Below, one piece after another: positions 35,300 to 47,914 of a DNA stretch of 64,000 nucleotides. How positions within the stretch are numbered: the stretch's first letter is position 1; every line of letters begins with the position of its first letter. The position numbers and the translations under genes were made by a program. This stretch comes from Fulvia fulva (taxonomy: Eukaryota; Ascomycota; Dothideomycetes; Mycosphaerellales; Mycosphaerellaceae): NCBI RefSeq assembly GCF_020509005.1, contig NC_063021.1:1178001-1242000 (forward strand), written 5' to 3'. The notes under the pieces were generated by a model that was not told where the DNA came from, did no database searches, and saw only the letters and a list, made by a program, of their open reading frames with translations.

Positions 35300-36580
35300 C
35301 TCCTTTAACCTAAATCCTAGTAAATTTGGCCATCTCCTCCGTAGTAAGGTTATAAGGCCGTACCTATAGTCTCGTCGGCTCAGATTCTAGTTCCGGAAGT
35401 ATAGTAGCTCTATTAATACCTATTAGAAGTATATCGTTATCCTCTTCGTCGTTAGATTTAGACGTAGTAGGTCTATTCTTATTCGGAAGATCGCCTTTTT
35501 TGACATTCGCGATATTAACCCTATTCTCTAGCGCTATAATGTCTTTAGCTTTAGGAAGATTAAGCTCCGGGTCCGGTCTTAACTATAGGATCAGCTTTAG
35601 GTTCTCTCGGGCTTATATACCGTTTAACCTCGTACTATTAAGCTCTTCGAGGACGTATATACTAAACCCCGAGTATACCTTAGCTATACGATACGGCCTA
35701 AGCTAGCGGTAACTAATCTTTCTAGATAGGTCATCCTTATACGGCTTGTCGAACTTAACTATAAGATCTCCGACCTAGAACCCCTAGAAGTTAGTACTAC
35801 GTTTAGTATCGAAGTATTCCTTACTTAGGGTACAAAGCCTTACTCTTCGTAACTATAACTCCTAAAGACTTATGTCCCGTACCTATAACTAACGCGCCCG
35901 AATAGCTAATAGCTCCTCCGTTAATCTAATAGATCCCTATTTATAGTTCGCCTATATCGGGTATTCTACCTCGATCGGGAGAATAGTACGATAGCTATAT
36001 AGAACCTCCGCCGGCGTTATACCCGTAATTCTAGATACCGTAGTTCTATTAGCCTAAAGTACCGTAGTAATCTATCGTTCCTAGGACTTATAGGTGTTCT
36101 TAGTAAGCTTAGCTAATATAGCTAGAATAGGTCGATATCCTACTTCTATAGTTATATTTAACTACGGATAGTAGGGTAAGATCCGGATATACTTAATGCC
36201 TATACTAATAAGTATCCTCTCTACCTCCCCTTCGTTAATACTAGCGTTATTAAGCACAATCTTATAGTAGTATCTATGCCGGCTAAATACTATCTCGTAT
36301 AGGAACTTAGTAATCGCCCGCGAATTTAGAGGCTTCCGTACGACCTTCGCCTTAATCTACCTACTTAGAGCTTCTCGGGCGATAAGTAAGTACCCGTTTC
36401 TATACACGTAGACGGGATCGTAGTACTACCTCTCTCCTAGAACCTACTAAGTCGATAAGTACATTTCTCCTACTCTCTAGTTACCTTCGCGAAAGTTATA
36501 AGGAGTATAAGTCCTTACCTAATTCGATACGTCGGAGAAGTAGCCCTCCTAGTAATACCGGCTAGTAATAAGATTATATA
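35300..36580 (-). pseudogene. Gypsy integrase and pol C-terminus, RIP-mutated
   Basis: Read on the minus strand with stops, this piece follows the integrase core (NAS...NEGEVERIL, PYYP) into a C-terminal domain around 35,720-35,790 (KPYKDDLSRKISYRQL) and an acidic tail near 35,430-35,510. It continues the RNase H piece at 49,744 after removal of LINE A. The region 34,690-35,290 beyond it is non-coding and probably the LTR. Confidence 0.7.
36566..36580. repeat. Target-site duplication of LINE A, left copy
   Basis: The 15 bp taataagattatata are repeated exactly at 49,729-49,743. The two copies bracket LINE A and its nested insertions, and removing everything between them rejoins the gypsy integrase frame. 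Confidence 0.85.
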
Positions 36581-38430
36581 GATAGATAGATATTTCATTA
36601 AGCTGTTGTAGTGCCCTTTAGCCTATATAGCTATACTATCTTGTTTTCGTATATATAGAGGGGAAACCGTGTTAGTAAAACCCCTCCTCCTTCCCGCCTA
36701 TCTTTTCCTCCTAGTTGTCGTCTTAAATTTCTCTTATTAGGGGTACGCTAGTATTATAGGCCTGCCCTAATGACTACCCTATCTACAACCCCCCTCGCTT
36801 CCGCCTCTTATCTATCTACTCCTCCGTCTCGCTCGCGAGGCTAATACTAGAGGTATCCCTACTATAGTATCTACCGAGAGATTCGGCAAATGTTACCTTT
36901 GTCCCTAATAATTGACTTATAGTCTCTCCTTCCCGCTTAGTGCCTCTAATTTCCCCTACCTCTCGCCTACTACGGGCATCGTAGTAGTATATATTCTAGG
37001 TTTTACGATAGGTAGCTACACTAGTAGGCTAGGCTATAGATGTCTAGTACGCGTCTCCTAAATAGGTAGGCCCTTAACCTAATATGTTCGGACCTGATTT
37101 GGATCGCTATACTTGCCTCGGCCCTTATTAGGTCCCTATATAGCTAGTAATTGTGTCTCTAGAAGGCTCGGAGCGCTATCGGGCCTATTGTCTTAGGTGG
37201 CTTCCTTTTCTAGTCCTACTCCTATAGGTAGCTCGCTATCTATTCCGCTAGGCTTTAGGTCTTAGCCTTGCTCCCGCCGGCCTAGCGAGTCCTACGCTCC
37301 TCCTCTTTTCGTACTAGCTATTCGGTACTTATCTATACGGCCGTAAAGGTAGTAAGGTCATCCTCTTTTTAGCTTGTCCTATGTCCGGCCCCTCTCTAGT
37401 AGCGGCTTTCTATCTTATTCTTTACCTCCTAGATCGTAGTTTATACTAGGTAACCTGTCGTCTTTACCGCGTATTAAATTCTTATTCCCCGGATGTACTA
37501 GCCGATTAGTAGTATTCCTATCTCTATTTCTACCGTACTTATTAACGTTATCTTATATACGCCTAGTACCCTACGTAGGTTACCTACCTAGATCCTATTT
37601 AGGGGTTGCTCTATCCGTTTCGGGATCGGCTTGCCTACGCCTCCTATTCCCTAAATCTATGCCCCGTATAACATAGCTAGTCTAACGATCGCCTTATATA
37701 TTAATCTTGCCTTGTCGAATGTTGCTCCCTATATAGATACCGTAAGTCTCTTTATCGAGGCTTTGTTAACTTATGCTCGACTCTAGGCTTTCTTAACCTA
37801 TACATTCTAGCTTAGCTTCGGGTCGAGCTAGATCCCTAGTACTCGTAGCTCCGCTAATAGCTTTGTCTCGTAGCCTTAGATTCTTACCGCCGCCTTTATA
37901 TTATAGTATGTTCTCGCTTTACTAAAGTATATAAGTTAGTACTTTTTAGGGGCGAACTAGGCACTATACTTCTTTGCCTACTCCTCGCATTTCTTATGCC
38001 TATCTTCGAGGAGGCGACAGTTCTCTTCTGTCGAGTCTAACTAGGCTAGGATGTTTATATCGTCTACGAACCCCGATACTAACGTTTACGGAGAGGTGAG
38101 TAGGGGGATTAGATCCGACATAAATATTAGAAACAGGATAGGGGAGAGAGTAGATCCCTAAGGTATTCTAGTCTCTACCTTTACCGGGTCGGACGTATAC
38201 CTTCCTAGGACTAGGTATATCGTCCGTTCCTAGAGAAAGGAGTAGACGAACGTCGTTACCTACTAGAGGATGCCTTTCTGCTATAGGATATATATTAGCC
38301 TTTAGTATAAGACGTTATCGAAGGCCCCTACGATGTCGAGGGATAGTAAGGACGCCGCTCGGTTCCTACCGTAGTGCTAGAGGGTCTAAATTTGCTCCGT
38401 AATTAGCTCTATTACTATTAGTATCGATCG

Positions 38431-41400
38431 ATATATACTATACTCTTTTAGTAGTATATTTAGTATCCGGCCAAAACAAGACACATTCGAAAGCTCTTAT
38501 TAAGGCCATTCTAACAATATACAAAGCAGGCCACTACCCCTAGGACTAAGGGAGTTCTACCTCATTTAATCTAGATAGCTTAAAGCTCTCTTCACCCTAT
38601 TTCTTTAGCTCTAAACGCCGCGGAGGTGCCTAGCTACATTAGGCAACTCCTAGGCAATAGTAGCCTAGGCTACGGTACTAACGGCGCCTACGGCCCTATA
38701 GGCGAAGCCCCCCTAAGATAACTAGTAGCAACTTATAGAGGACGCAAAAAGTATAGAAACTAACGATTAGCTCCCTTACCGGTCTCTATAGGTAATGATC
38801 ACTTAGCTACGCACGGCGCTTGTACTATCGTATTACCGAGGGCAATAAGAAATAAGGACGACGTCCTAGGCGATTAGCAAGGCCACCCGGAATCAACACC
38901 CCTATAGCTAGGCATCGGTCGCGGCATCGATACTAGGCCCCCGCCTAACGTACGATATAGTTACGATCCGTATTATAGTAAAGGAAGACTAGGCCGAAGT
39001 TACGAAGCTATCGAACAAGGAGCTCGCCTAACGAATTAACTAACTAGGGGTGGTCGTAGTGAACTAACAGTCTAACGGCACTTTATAGATCTATACTAGC
39101 TCTACTACTACTAGGAGGCACCTAGAGGCATAGCTATAGTAGGCATCTAAGGTTACGGCATTAGCGAAGGTCTTAACGAAACAATTTACGATCCTAGTCT
39201 ACGACATGCCTAAGGAGTTTGACCTAACTAACTAGGGTCACCTACGCGCTCTCTAAGAGGACAACCCGGTCACTCTTAACTCTCTAATCTAGAAGGCGAC
39301 TTGGCTCTATAGGAAATGGCTAGAAGGCAAGAAGGCCTCGGCGCTAATAGTATAGCTATAAGACGCGAAAGCGGCGGATCTAGCGATAGAACAAGGCCTA
39401 GTCTAGTAATATAGCCTTAAGATAGTAGAAAAGTACTCCTTATCCTTTCGTGTCCTCTAATGCTTTAAATGCTAACAGTATAGACACCAAACCTATACGT
39501 ACACAAACAAGCAGGCCTGCTCGAACTATATAGGAGACTATATATCTAGGGACTATATATCGACTACGAGACGGTACGCGAACTGTCCGGGGCACTACCT
39601 ATCGTATAGTACGGAATGCCTATAGCGGAAACTAGCGAAAAACAAGGCAATCACAAACAGAACCGTCGCCCTAAGATTCTACGGCGACCGTAAGGCTAGC
39701 CTATACCGGAACTAACTAGCGGCGGTCGGGTATAAGCGCCCTAGGGCCGAGAACGATATAAAGGATACGCAACCTAGGGCGTACGGGAGGCCACGTACTC
39801 TACTAGCTACGGCGAGGGAATCTAACTAGGCCCGGCTCCCCTTTAGTATATAGCCGATAGGCGTAGACTAGGACGTATAGGGTAGTAGGACATAGGACGA
39901 TATAGAGGAAATAATTGTCGATACCGATAACTAGCCTCGACACGCTTAGCATTATCTAGTATAACGTCAACTATAGCAAGGATATAGTCTAGAACTATTT
40001 CCTATATAAGGCGGACCCGTACGTCTACTACGTCCTTATAATCTAGGAGCTATAGATTAACCCGCACTATAAGAGACTAACGACCTACAAGTTACTAGGC
40101 TATACGACATGCCTACGAGGCGACGGTAGACCCCGTACGTACTTCTATATCAGCAAGGACATACTAGAATCCGACTAGGAGGTAGTGTACTACGTAGACG
40201 AAGAAGGCGGGGGCGATATTACCTCCCTCTACGTAGGTAGTACCTAGATATACAACCTATATATACAACCACTAGCCTCGAGGTCTAGCCGCGACCTAGG
40301 GGTCTATAGACACCTAGACAGTGCGCTTAAGAGACAAGGGTACTACATCGTAGTAGGAGACTTCAACATACACCACCCTTCCTAGGAAAGCCTTATATAG
40401 CCGCACCCTATAGCCGACGAAGTACTCGACTTGATAGCGAGCAACGCAATTGCCCTTAATACCCCGAAGGACCTAGGTACCTAGAAGAGAGGGGGACTCT
40501 AAGGCACGATCGACCTCTCCTAGATCTTAGATAGCCACTACTATACGGTAACCTACTATAGGATCGAATATAAACTCGAGGCGTCGTTAGACTATATGCT
40601 AGTCAGGACCTCTATTACGACATAGATATAACGTATACTAGCGGGAACCCCTAAGCTAAACTAGAGAAAGGCCTACTAGGCTAATATCTAGGCGTACCTC
40701 GATAACTCTAAGAGGCTAGTCTAGATCGCGTAGTAGCAATACAACAGTAAAGACGAGATAGACGAAGTAGTCTAGGGGTTGACAGACGAAATAAGAAAAG
40801 CGACCTTACTTTACGTTCCGCTTACCTAACCAACGATATAGTCTAAACTATACTAGACGCCGGAGTGTACTACGGTAGTAAGAGAAGCAAGGAGAGCCCG
40901 CCGGGTATAGACGAGTAGCTATAGCGAGGAGGCCTAGAACGTATATAGGGAGGCATACTAACAGAAGAAAGCTATAATACAAAGGGAGAAAGCAGTCGGC
41001 TAGAGGGCTATAGTAGAAGAAATCGCCGGCAAGCTAGAGAGGATGTAGAAGCTAGCGAAATAGGCCCGATAGGACCCTACACAGGGCCCCTCCTTCTCTA
41101 TCCTAGCGCTATAATCGCCTAGTAGCCCGGTTAGCGACCCCGAGGCCAAGGCGCGTCTACTAGCTAGCAAGTTCTTCCCGCCCCTAGTCGAGGCTAATCT
41201 AAGCGATATAAATAGCTCTACTCCCCTAGCCCCTAGTATCGCGGTCTAATAGGAGGTGTCCGAGGGAGAAGTTGCCGCTATACTAAGGAAGTTACCGGCG
41301 AAGAAAGCCCCGGGGCCGGATAGGATCCTAAACGAGCTACTAAAGAAGTGTAGAGATCAACTAGCCCTAGTAGTTATAGCGATCTTTAACGCCTACCTAC

Positions 41401-43101
41401 AGACCGGGTACTACCCGATAGCTTTTAAACAATCGACGATAGTGGTCCTACGTAAGCCGTAGAAGGAAGACTATACGTAGGTAAAGTCGTACCGCCTAAT
41501 TGCGCTCCTTAACACTCTTAGGAAGGCGCTTAAGAAGCTAGTTATAACGAGACTCTCCGAGGCGGCAGAGGAACACTCCCTACTCCCGGACACCTAGATA
41601 GGTGCGCGCCTATAGCGATCGACGCTATCCGCGATAGAACTTATTACCTCTTAGGTAAAGGCTATCTAATATAAGAATAGGGACAAGGTGGCTTCCTTAC
41701 TTAGCCTAGACATATCGGGAGCCTTCGACTACGTGTTATACCCGCGGCTACTCTATATCCTAAGGTCGAAAGGACTCCCTAAGTAGCTTGTTAACTTCGT
41801 ACGGTCCTACCTCTAAAACCGTAGTACGTCGATCCTAGTCGGCTAGTACAGAAGCCTATTTTAAGTAGTCTATACTAGAATCCCGTAAGGCTTAACGCTA
41901 GTACCTATTCTGTTCCTCTTCTTTATAGCGACGCTGCTCCTAGCCCTAGAATCCTAGAACACCGCTACGAGCGGCTTCGTAGACGATATAAACATCCTAG
42001 CGTAGTCTTCCTCGACTAAGGAGAACTATAGGCTACTAGAAGAGAAGCACAAGATCTACGAGGACTAGGCTAGGAGGTACGGGGCTCGGTTTGCCCTAGA
42101 AAAGTACAATCTGATACACTTTACGCGCCGGCTACGGTTCTACAATATATAAGCTTCTATCTAGATATAGGGGTATACGACTAACCCGGCAAATTAGCTT
42201 AGGATCCTCGGACTATAGGTAGACCCGGCGCTACGGTAGAGGAAGCACGTATAGGCAATATTACGGAAAGCTAAACAGAATATAGCATTATACCAGAGGC
42301 TCACTACGTCTATATAGGGGGCGGACTTCCGGTAGTCACGACTTCTATATACGGCTATTATACGGCCAGTCCTTACCTATAGTAGCTAAGTATAGTCCTT
42401 AGGCGAGAGGGCCTACCTATCGAAGGGACTCGTCGCGCCGCTAGCGAAGATCTAAAACTAATGTCTAAGGAAGGTTACCGGGGTATATAAGTCGATACTA
42501 ACGAGGATGCTTAAGTACGAGACCGCTATACCGCCGATCGACCTATATATCTAGGGACTACGGACCTCCTACTTAGGCAAGTCGGCATAGTACCTAGTAT
42601 AGAAGGTCATTACTAGTGTAGTCGTAAGGGCCCGCGAATTAGTACTAGCGTATAGGGGCATTCGACCCGGAAACGAGCCGAACTACCGGGTAAGGGACGA
42701 ATAGCTAGCAATATAATAGGAAGGTAAGAAATCGTTTATAGAGCAACTATAGAAAGAGAGGTGGAACAACTAGGTTGTAGGGTATAGTAGACGCCCTTAG
42801 TAGACCTACGGCGTATTACGAACTAGATACTAGAGAAGGGCTAGCTAGAACAGTACCGCCTAGTAGGAATAGTATAGGAAGAGAGGACACGACGTAGCGC
42901 GACGAGACCGGCTAGGAGCGGGGGCTAACGGGGTAGTGACATAGACTACGTACGTTCAGAGGGAAAGCTAAACTAGATAAGGAGTAGTCGGGGGCGGGAA
43001 GGGTTTTTACCTATTCGGGTTTCCCTTTGTACATAATAATAGATATATACCTATATAGGCCGGATAGGGTCCTAGAACAGGGGAATGACAAATCTATCTA
43101 T
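38431..43101 (+). mobile_element. LINE B copy 1 (plus strand), RIP-mutated
   Basis: The element proper starts ccaaaacaag at 38,471; 40 bp of filler precede it. ORF1 has a zinc knuckle starting CFKC at about 39,470. ORF2 has the endonuclease motif GDFNIHHP at about 40,357-40,380, a stop-free RT start at 41,256-41,462 (KKAPGPDRI), LSLDISGAFD near 41,700 and FVDDIN at 41,976-41,993. It is almost identical to copy 2 at 56,298 without net indels, except for a 310-bp deletion at 42,800/42,801 that removes the C-terminal Cys/His region. It ends in aatctatctatct. Stops throughout mean it is dead. Confidence 0.88.
41256..41462 (+). pseudogene. LINE B copy 1 reverse-transcriptase start, open fragment
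   Basis: A 68-codon stretch without stops carries the LINE RT entry motif (AILRKLPAKKAPGPDRI) and ends FKQSTIVVLRKP before a TAG. The frame continues through stops on both sides, so this is a fragment of the RIP-mutated ORF2 and not a gene. An identical fragment lies at 59,083-59,289. Confidence 0.85.
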
Positions 43102-44603
43102 CTATTAGTATCGATCGCTAGCTTCTTCCCCCTATCTGTGTTGCTAGGAGTACGTAGTTGTCCTCGGCTAGCTACGTAAGTCTCTAGGCTACTATCTTTT
43201 CTAGGACCTTTCCTATCGTATTTAGAAGTACGATTAGTCTATACGATTTAGGCTAAGTATAGTCTTCCTTCTATAGCTTACGTAGCACTACTATTATAGA
43301 CTCTCTATACGGCTTCGGGTGATACCCTAGCCGTAGGTACGCGGTAAATAGGTTTATAAGGCTCGGCGCGATCTCTTCTCTATACTCTTTTAGTAGTATA
43401 TTTAGTATCCTATCTAGGCCTAGGGCTTTTCGTCCTTTTAGCTTACTTATGACTCCTATTACTATGTTAGAGCTAACCGCCTAATCTATGTCTAGGGGTT
43501 CCGGGTATATACTCGGGTCGATGTCCGTAAGGTCTACCTCTACTTACGTCGAAAAGAAATGGTCGGCTAATACTTTTGCCTTGCCTCGGGGCGTAGCCTA
43601 GGCAATCCCTTCGCGGTCTACGATTAGGTAGAAGTGAGGGGTTTATTACTCTTTAGGTAGTCGTGCCTATTTAGTAAGTCTCTATATCTATTCCGGGTTT
43701 TCTATAACGAGCCCGATCGTTACTCTCTAGTCCTATAGCTTATCGCGTCTTATCTATGCCTTCTTCTCTTATGTCGCGCGATAGTATTGCTCCTACGTCT
43801 CTTAGGTATGTTCCTTTGTCTACTGTCGCCTTACCCTTCTAGCCTCCCTTACCTTCGTAGAGCATTTAGGGGTCTAGAAGGCCTTCTACTACGTTAAGGG
43901 CCGGAGTAACGGCGTGTATTGTTCCGCTACTTACTATATAACCGAGGTAATCTATTCCGCTACTTGATCTAGCTAAGCTGTCGTCTCGAGTTCTCTATAC
44001 TATAGTAGGTTCGCTATTAGGAAGCCTCTTATATCGTCCTAGCGTACCTTCTTCTAGTTACGGCGTAGTTCGTTTACTAGCTCCTCTATCGCCTTTACCC
44101 CTAGCGTCGTTTAGATAGGGATATAGTCTAAGGAGGCTTCTAGCGCGTAGTTCGGTCGGCATTAGACTAGTCTCTCTTTAAGTTCTCGTAATAGAAAGTA
44201 TAGGTCGATCGTGCTTATACTAGTACGGGCCTTCTACGTCTCTATTCCCTTTAGTATTACTAAGGCTATTCCGTAGCGTACGGTTATGTCTAGTAGCTTT
44301 CCCCCTAGAAACGCGTACGGGGGAGTGAATTCGAGTCCCTACTATAGGTAGTAGAGGTTAAAGTCGCCGAGGAGTACTTACTTTATATCTTAGCTTAGGG
44401 TCCGCTCTAGGTAGGCGAGGGTTCCTAGTTCCCTACTCGTCCGACCCCGCGGTAGCGGGTTATAAACGTTATAGATCTAGATAGGGCCTTATGTCGTGTC
44501 GATCTAGATTGATATTATGTCTCCTAGGTTACCCTACTACGGTAGTATAACCTTCTACGACTTAAGGTCTATAGTCTTACTTACGTATATATATGTCCTC
44601 GGG

Positions 44604-47600
44604 TCGACGACGAGAATCACCTATACGTAGTATCGGCTACGAACCTCTCGTCTAGCTACGAGAGAGCTAAGTATTCTTACGCTAGAGCGTCGTAGGCGCG
44701 ACGGGCGCGTAACGTAGGCGAAACCGCGGCGAATAGAGGACTACTAGTAAAACGGGTATAAAAACTATCCGACGAGCGTATACTCGTATCGGGAGCGAGT
44801 CCCTCTTCTTTCTACGTATAAGAAGGGCGCGGAACCGTGGCCTATACGCTCGATAGGACACCTCTAGTATAAGTATAGAATTTTCACCTCCGGAGACTAT
44901 AAACCGAGCGGGCTAAGCGACGAACATTAGACGAGCGGACTATAGAACAACAACTAAGCGGACTATATAATAGCGTCGAGCGGACTACGAAACAATCTAG
45001 TGTTTACTAGCGGGCAATACGGTAGGTAGGTAGACACGCGACGATACCTATAAGGGCCTATTAAACACCCGGTATAGGAACGAGGGTTTTGCCTAAGGCA
45101 CTACCTGTCCCGCTATATAACGTACCTAGTCTAATATAGTAGATTGCGACGAGGAAAAGACGATAGCCTAAGCAAGGAAAAGACGGCTATTAGGACGGGG
45201 AAAAGACGTATAATATAAGTAGATTAGTTCTATAATCGGGGAGGATCGAGGGTAGGATAATAAGGAACTTTATAGTAGTTAGTAGGTAGAAACGTAAGGA
45301 GTACGCTACCCGGCGTAGTGTGTGCCCCGAGCAAACCTACGAGGTATAGACGGCCGCTTTCTAGAGATAGGCTACGGTAACGCGAAGGGCGTCAAAACCT
45401 AGGGCGTAGTATATACTAGTAGCGACGGCTAATACTGTCTATATAGCCCGAGAGGACGGATACGCATATCGGTCAATAGAGAGCACTAAAGGGCTTAGGC
45501 CTATAGAGGTGGATATTAGCTTAAGGAGCAAATAGGGAGGGAGGGCGTAGAGGGAAGCTTTTGCTCCGGGCTAACCTCTCGAAACGAGGCTATACGGTAG
45601 TACTAGATAAGTAGGAAAGCGCGGTTAAGACTTGTTACCTTATCTCGTAGCTAGCTTACTAAATACGATTCCTTCTTTACCCTAGACATAGATTAGGCGG
45701 TTAGCTCTAATATAGTAATAGGAGTTATAAGTAAGCTAAAAGGACGAAAAGCCCTAGGCCTAGACAGGATACTAAACGTACTACTAAAAGAGTATAGAGA
45801 AGAGATCGCGCCGAGCCTTATAAACCTATTTACCGCGTGCCTACGGCTAGGGTATTACCCGAAGCCGTATAGAGAGTCTATAATAGTAGTGCTACGTAAG
45901 CTATAGAAGGAAGACTATACTTAGCCCAAGTCGTATAGACTAATAGCACTTCTAAATACAATAGGGAAGGTCCTAGAAAAGATAGTAGCCTAGAGACTTA
46001 CGTAGCTAGCCGAGGACAACTACGTACTCCTAGCAACATAGATAGGGGGAAGAAGCTAGCGATCGACACTAATAGTAATAGAGCTAGTTACGGAGCAAAT
46101 TTAGACCCTCTAGTACTACGGTAGGAACCGAGCGGCGTCCTTACTATCCCTCGACATCGTAGGGGCCTTTGATAACGTCTTATACTAAAGGCTAATATAT
46201 ATCCTATAGCAGAAAGGTATCCCCTAGTAGGTAACGTCGTTCGTCTACTCCTTTCTCTAGGAACGGACGATATACCTAGTCCTAGGAAGGTATACGTCCG
46301 ACCCGGTAAAGGCAGAGACTAGAATACCTTAGGGATCCACTCTCTCCCCTATCCTATTTCTAATATTTATGTCGGATCTAATCCCCCTACTTACCTCTCC
46401 GTAAACGTTAGTATCGGGGTTCGTAGACGACATAAACATTCTAGCCTAGTTAGACTCGATAGAAGAGAACTGTCGCCTCCTCGAAGATAGGCACAAGAAA
46501 TGCGAGGAGTAGACAAAGAAGCATAGTGCCCAGTTCGTCCCTAAAAAGTACAAACTTATATACTTTAGTAAAGCGAGAATATACTATAATATAAAGGCGG
46601 CGGTAAGAATCTAAGGCTACGAGACAAAGCTATTAGCGGAGCTACGAGTACTAGAGATCTAGCTCGACCCGAAGCTAAGCTAGAATGTATAGGTTAAGAA
46701 AGCCTAGAGTCGAGCACAAGTTGACAAAGCCTCGATAAAGAGACTTACGGTATCTATATAGGGAGCAACATTCGATAAGGCAAGAGTAATATATAAGGCG
46801 ATCGTTAGACTAGCTATGTTATACGGGGCATAGATTTAGGGAATAGGAGGCGTAGGCAAGCCGATCCCGAAACGGATAGAGCAACCCCTAAATAGGATCT
46901 AGGTAGGTAACCTACGTAGGGTACTAGGCGTATATAAGATAACGTTAATAAGTACGGTAGAAATAGAGATAGGAATACTACTAATCGGCTAGTACATCCG
47001 GGGAATAAGAATTTAATACGCGGCAAAGACGATAGGTTACCTAGTACAAACTACAATCTAGGAGGCAAAGAATAAGATAGAAAGCCGCTACCGGAGAGGG
47101 GCCGGACATAGGACAAGCTAAAAAGAGGATGACCTTACTACCTTTACGGCCGTATAGATAAGTACCGAATAGCTAGTACGAAAAGAGGAGGAGCGTAGGA
47201 CTCGCTAGGCCGGCGGGAGCAAGGCTAAGACCTAAAGCCTAGCGGAATAGATAGCGAGCTACCTATAGGAGTAGGACTAGAAAAGGATGCCCCCTAAGAC
47301 AATAGGCCCGATAGCGCTCCGAGCCTTCTAGAGACATAATTACTAGCTATATAGGGACCTAACAAGGGCCGAAGCAAGTATAGCGATCCAAATTAGGTCC
47401 GAATATATTAGATTAAGGGCCTACCTATTCAGGAGACGCGTACTAGACATCTATAGCCTAGCCTACTAGTATAGCTACCTATCGTAAAACCTAGAACATA
47501 TACTACTAAGATGCCCGTAGTAGGCGAGAGGTAGGGGAAATTAGAGGCACTAAGCGGGAAGGAGAGACTATAAGTCAATTATTAGGGACAAAGGTAACAT

Positions 47601-47914
47601 TTGCCGAATCTCTCGGTAGATACTATAGTAGGGATACCTCTAGTATTAGCCTCGCGAGCGAGACGGAGGAGTAGATAGATAAGAGGCGGAAGCGAGGGGG
47701 GTTATAGATAGCGTAGTTATTAGGGCAGGCCTATAACACTAGCGTACCCCTAATAAGGGAAATTTAAGACGACAACGAGGAGGAAAAGATAGGCGGGAAG
47801 GAGGAGGGGTTTTCACTAATACGGTTTCCCCTCTATATATATAAAAACAAGATAGTATAGCTATGTAGGCCAAAGGGCACTATAATAGCTTAATGAAATA
47901 TCTATCTATCTATC
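44604..47914 (+). mobile_element. LINE A' (plus strand), chimeric copy inserted in LINE A
   Basis: The 16-bp duplication tatatatgtcctcggg flanks it (44,588-44,603 and 47,915-47,930). From about 45,683 to its (TCTA)n end it is an inverted second copy of the RT-to-3' part of LINE A, including FVDDIN near 46,417-46,440. The first 1,079 bp (44,604-45,682) do not match LINE A and contain repeated gagcggacta-like and ggaaaagacg-like units. Because the duplication abuts 44,604, both parts were integrated together, as in LINE chimeras formed by template switching. Confidence 0.75.

Larger units (their letters stand above)
38415..43117. repeat. Target-site duplication pair of LINE B copy 1
   Basis: ctattagtatcgatcg (16 bp) occurs at 38,415-38,430 and 43,102-43,117. 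The uninterrupted target is present in LINE A' (reverse complement near 46,050-46,080), which confirms the empty-site sequence. The first bases may belong to the TCTA tail, so the true duplication is 13-16 bp. Confidence 0.85.

Noticed and set aside
35500..35706. Plus-strand 68-codon frame in the gypsy region
   Set aside because: Antisense to the degenerate integrase C-terminus; a shadow.
41256..41462. Small stand-alone RT-like protein gene (also at 59,083)
   Set aside because: It is a stop-free island within a longer RIP-mutated LINE ORF2; the frame continues on both sides through stops.
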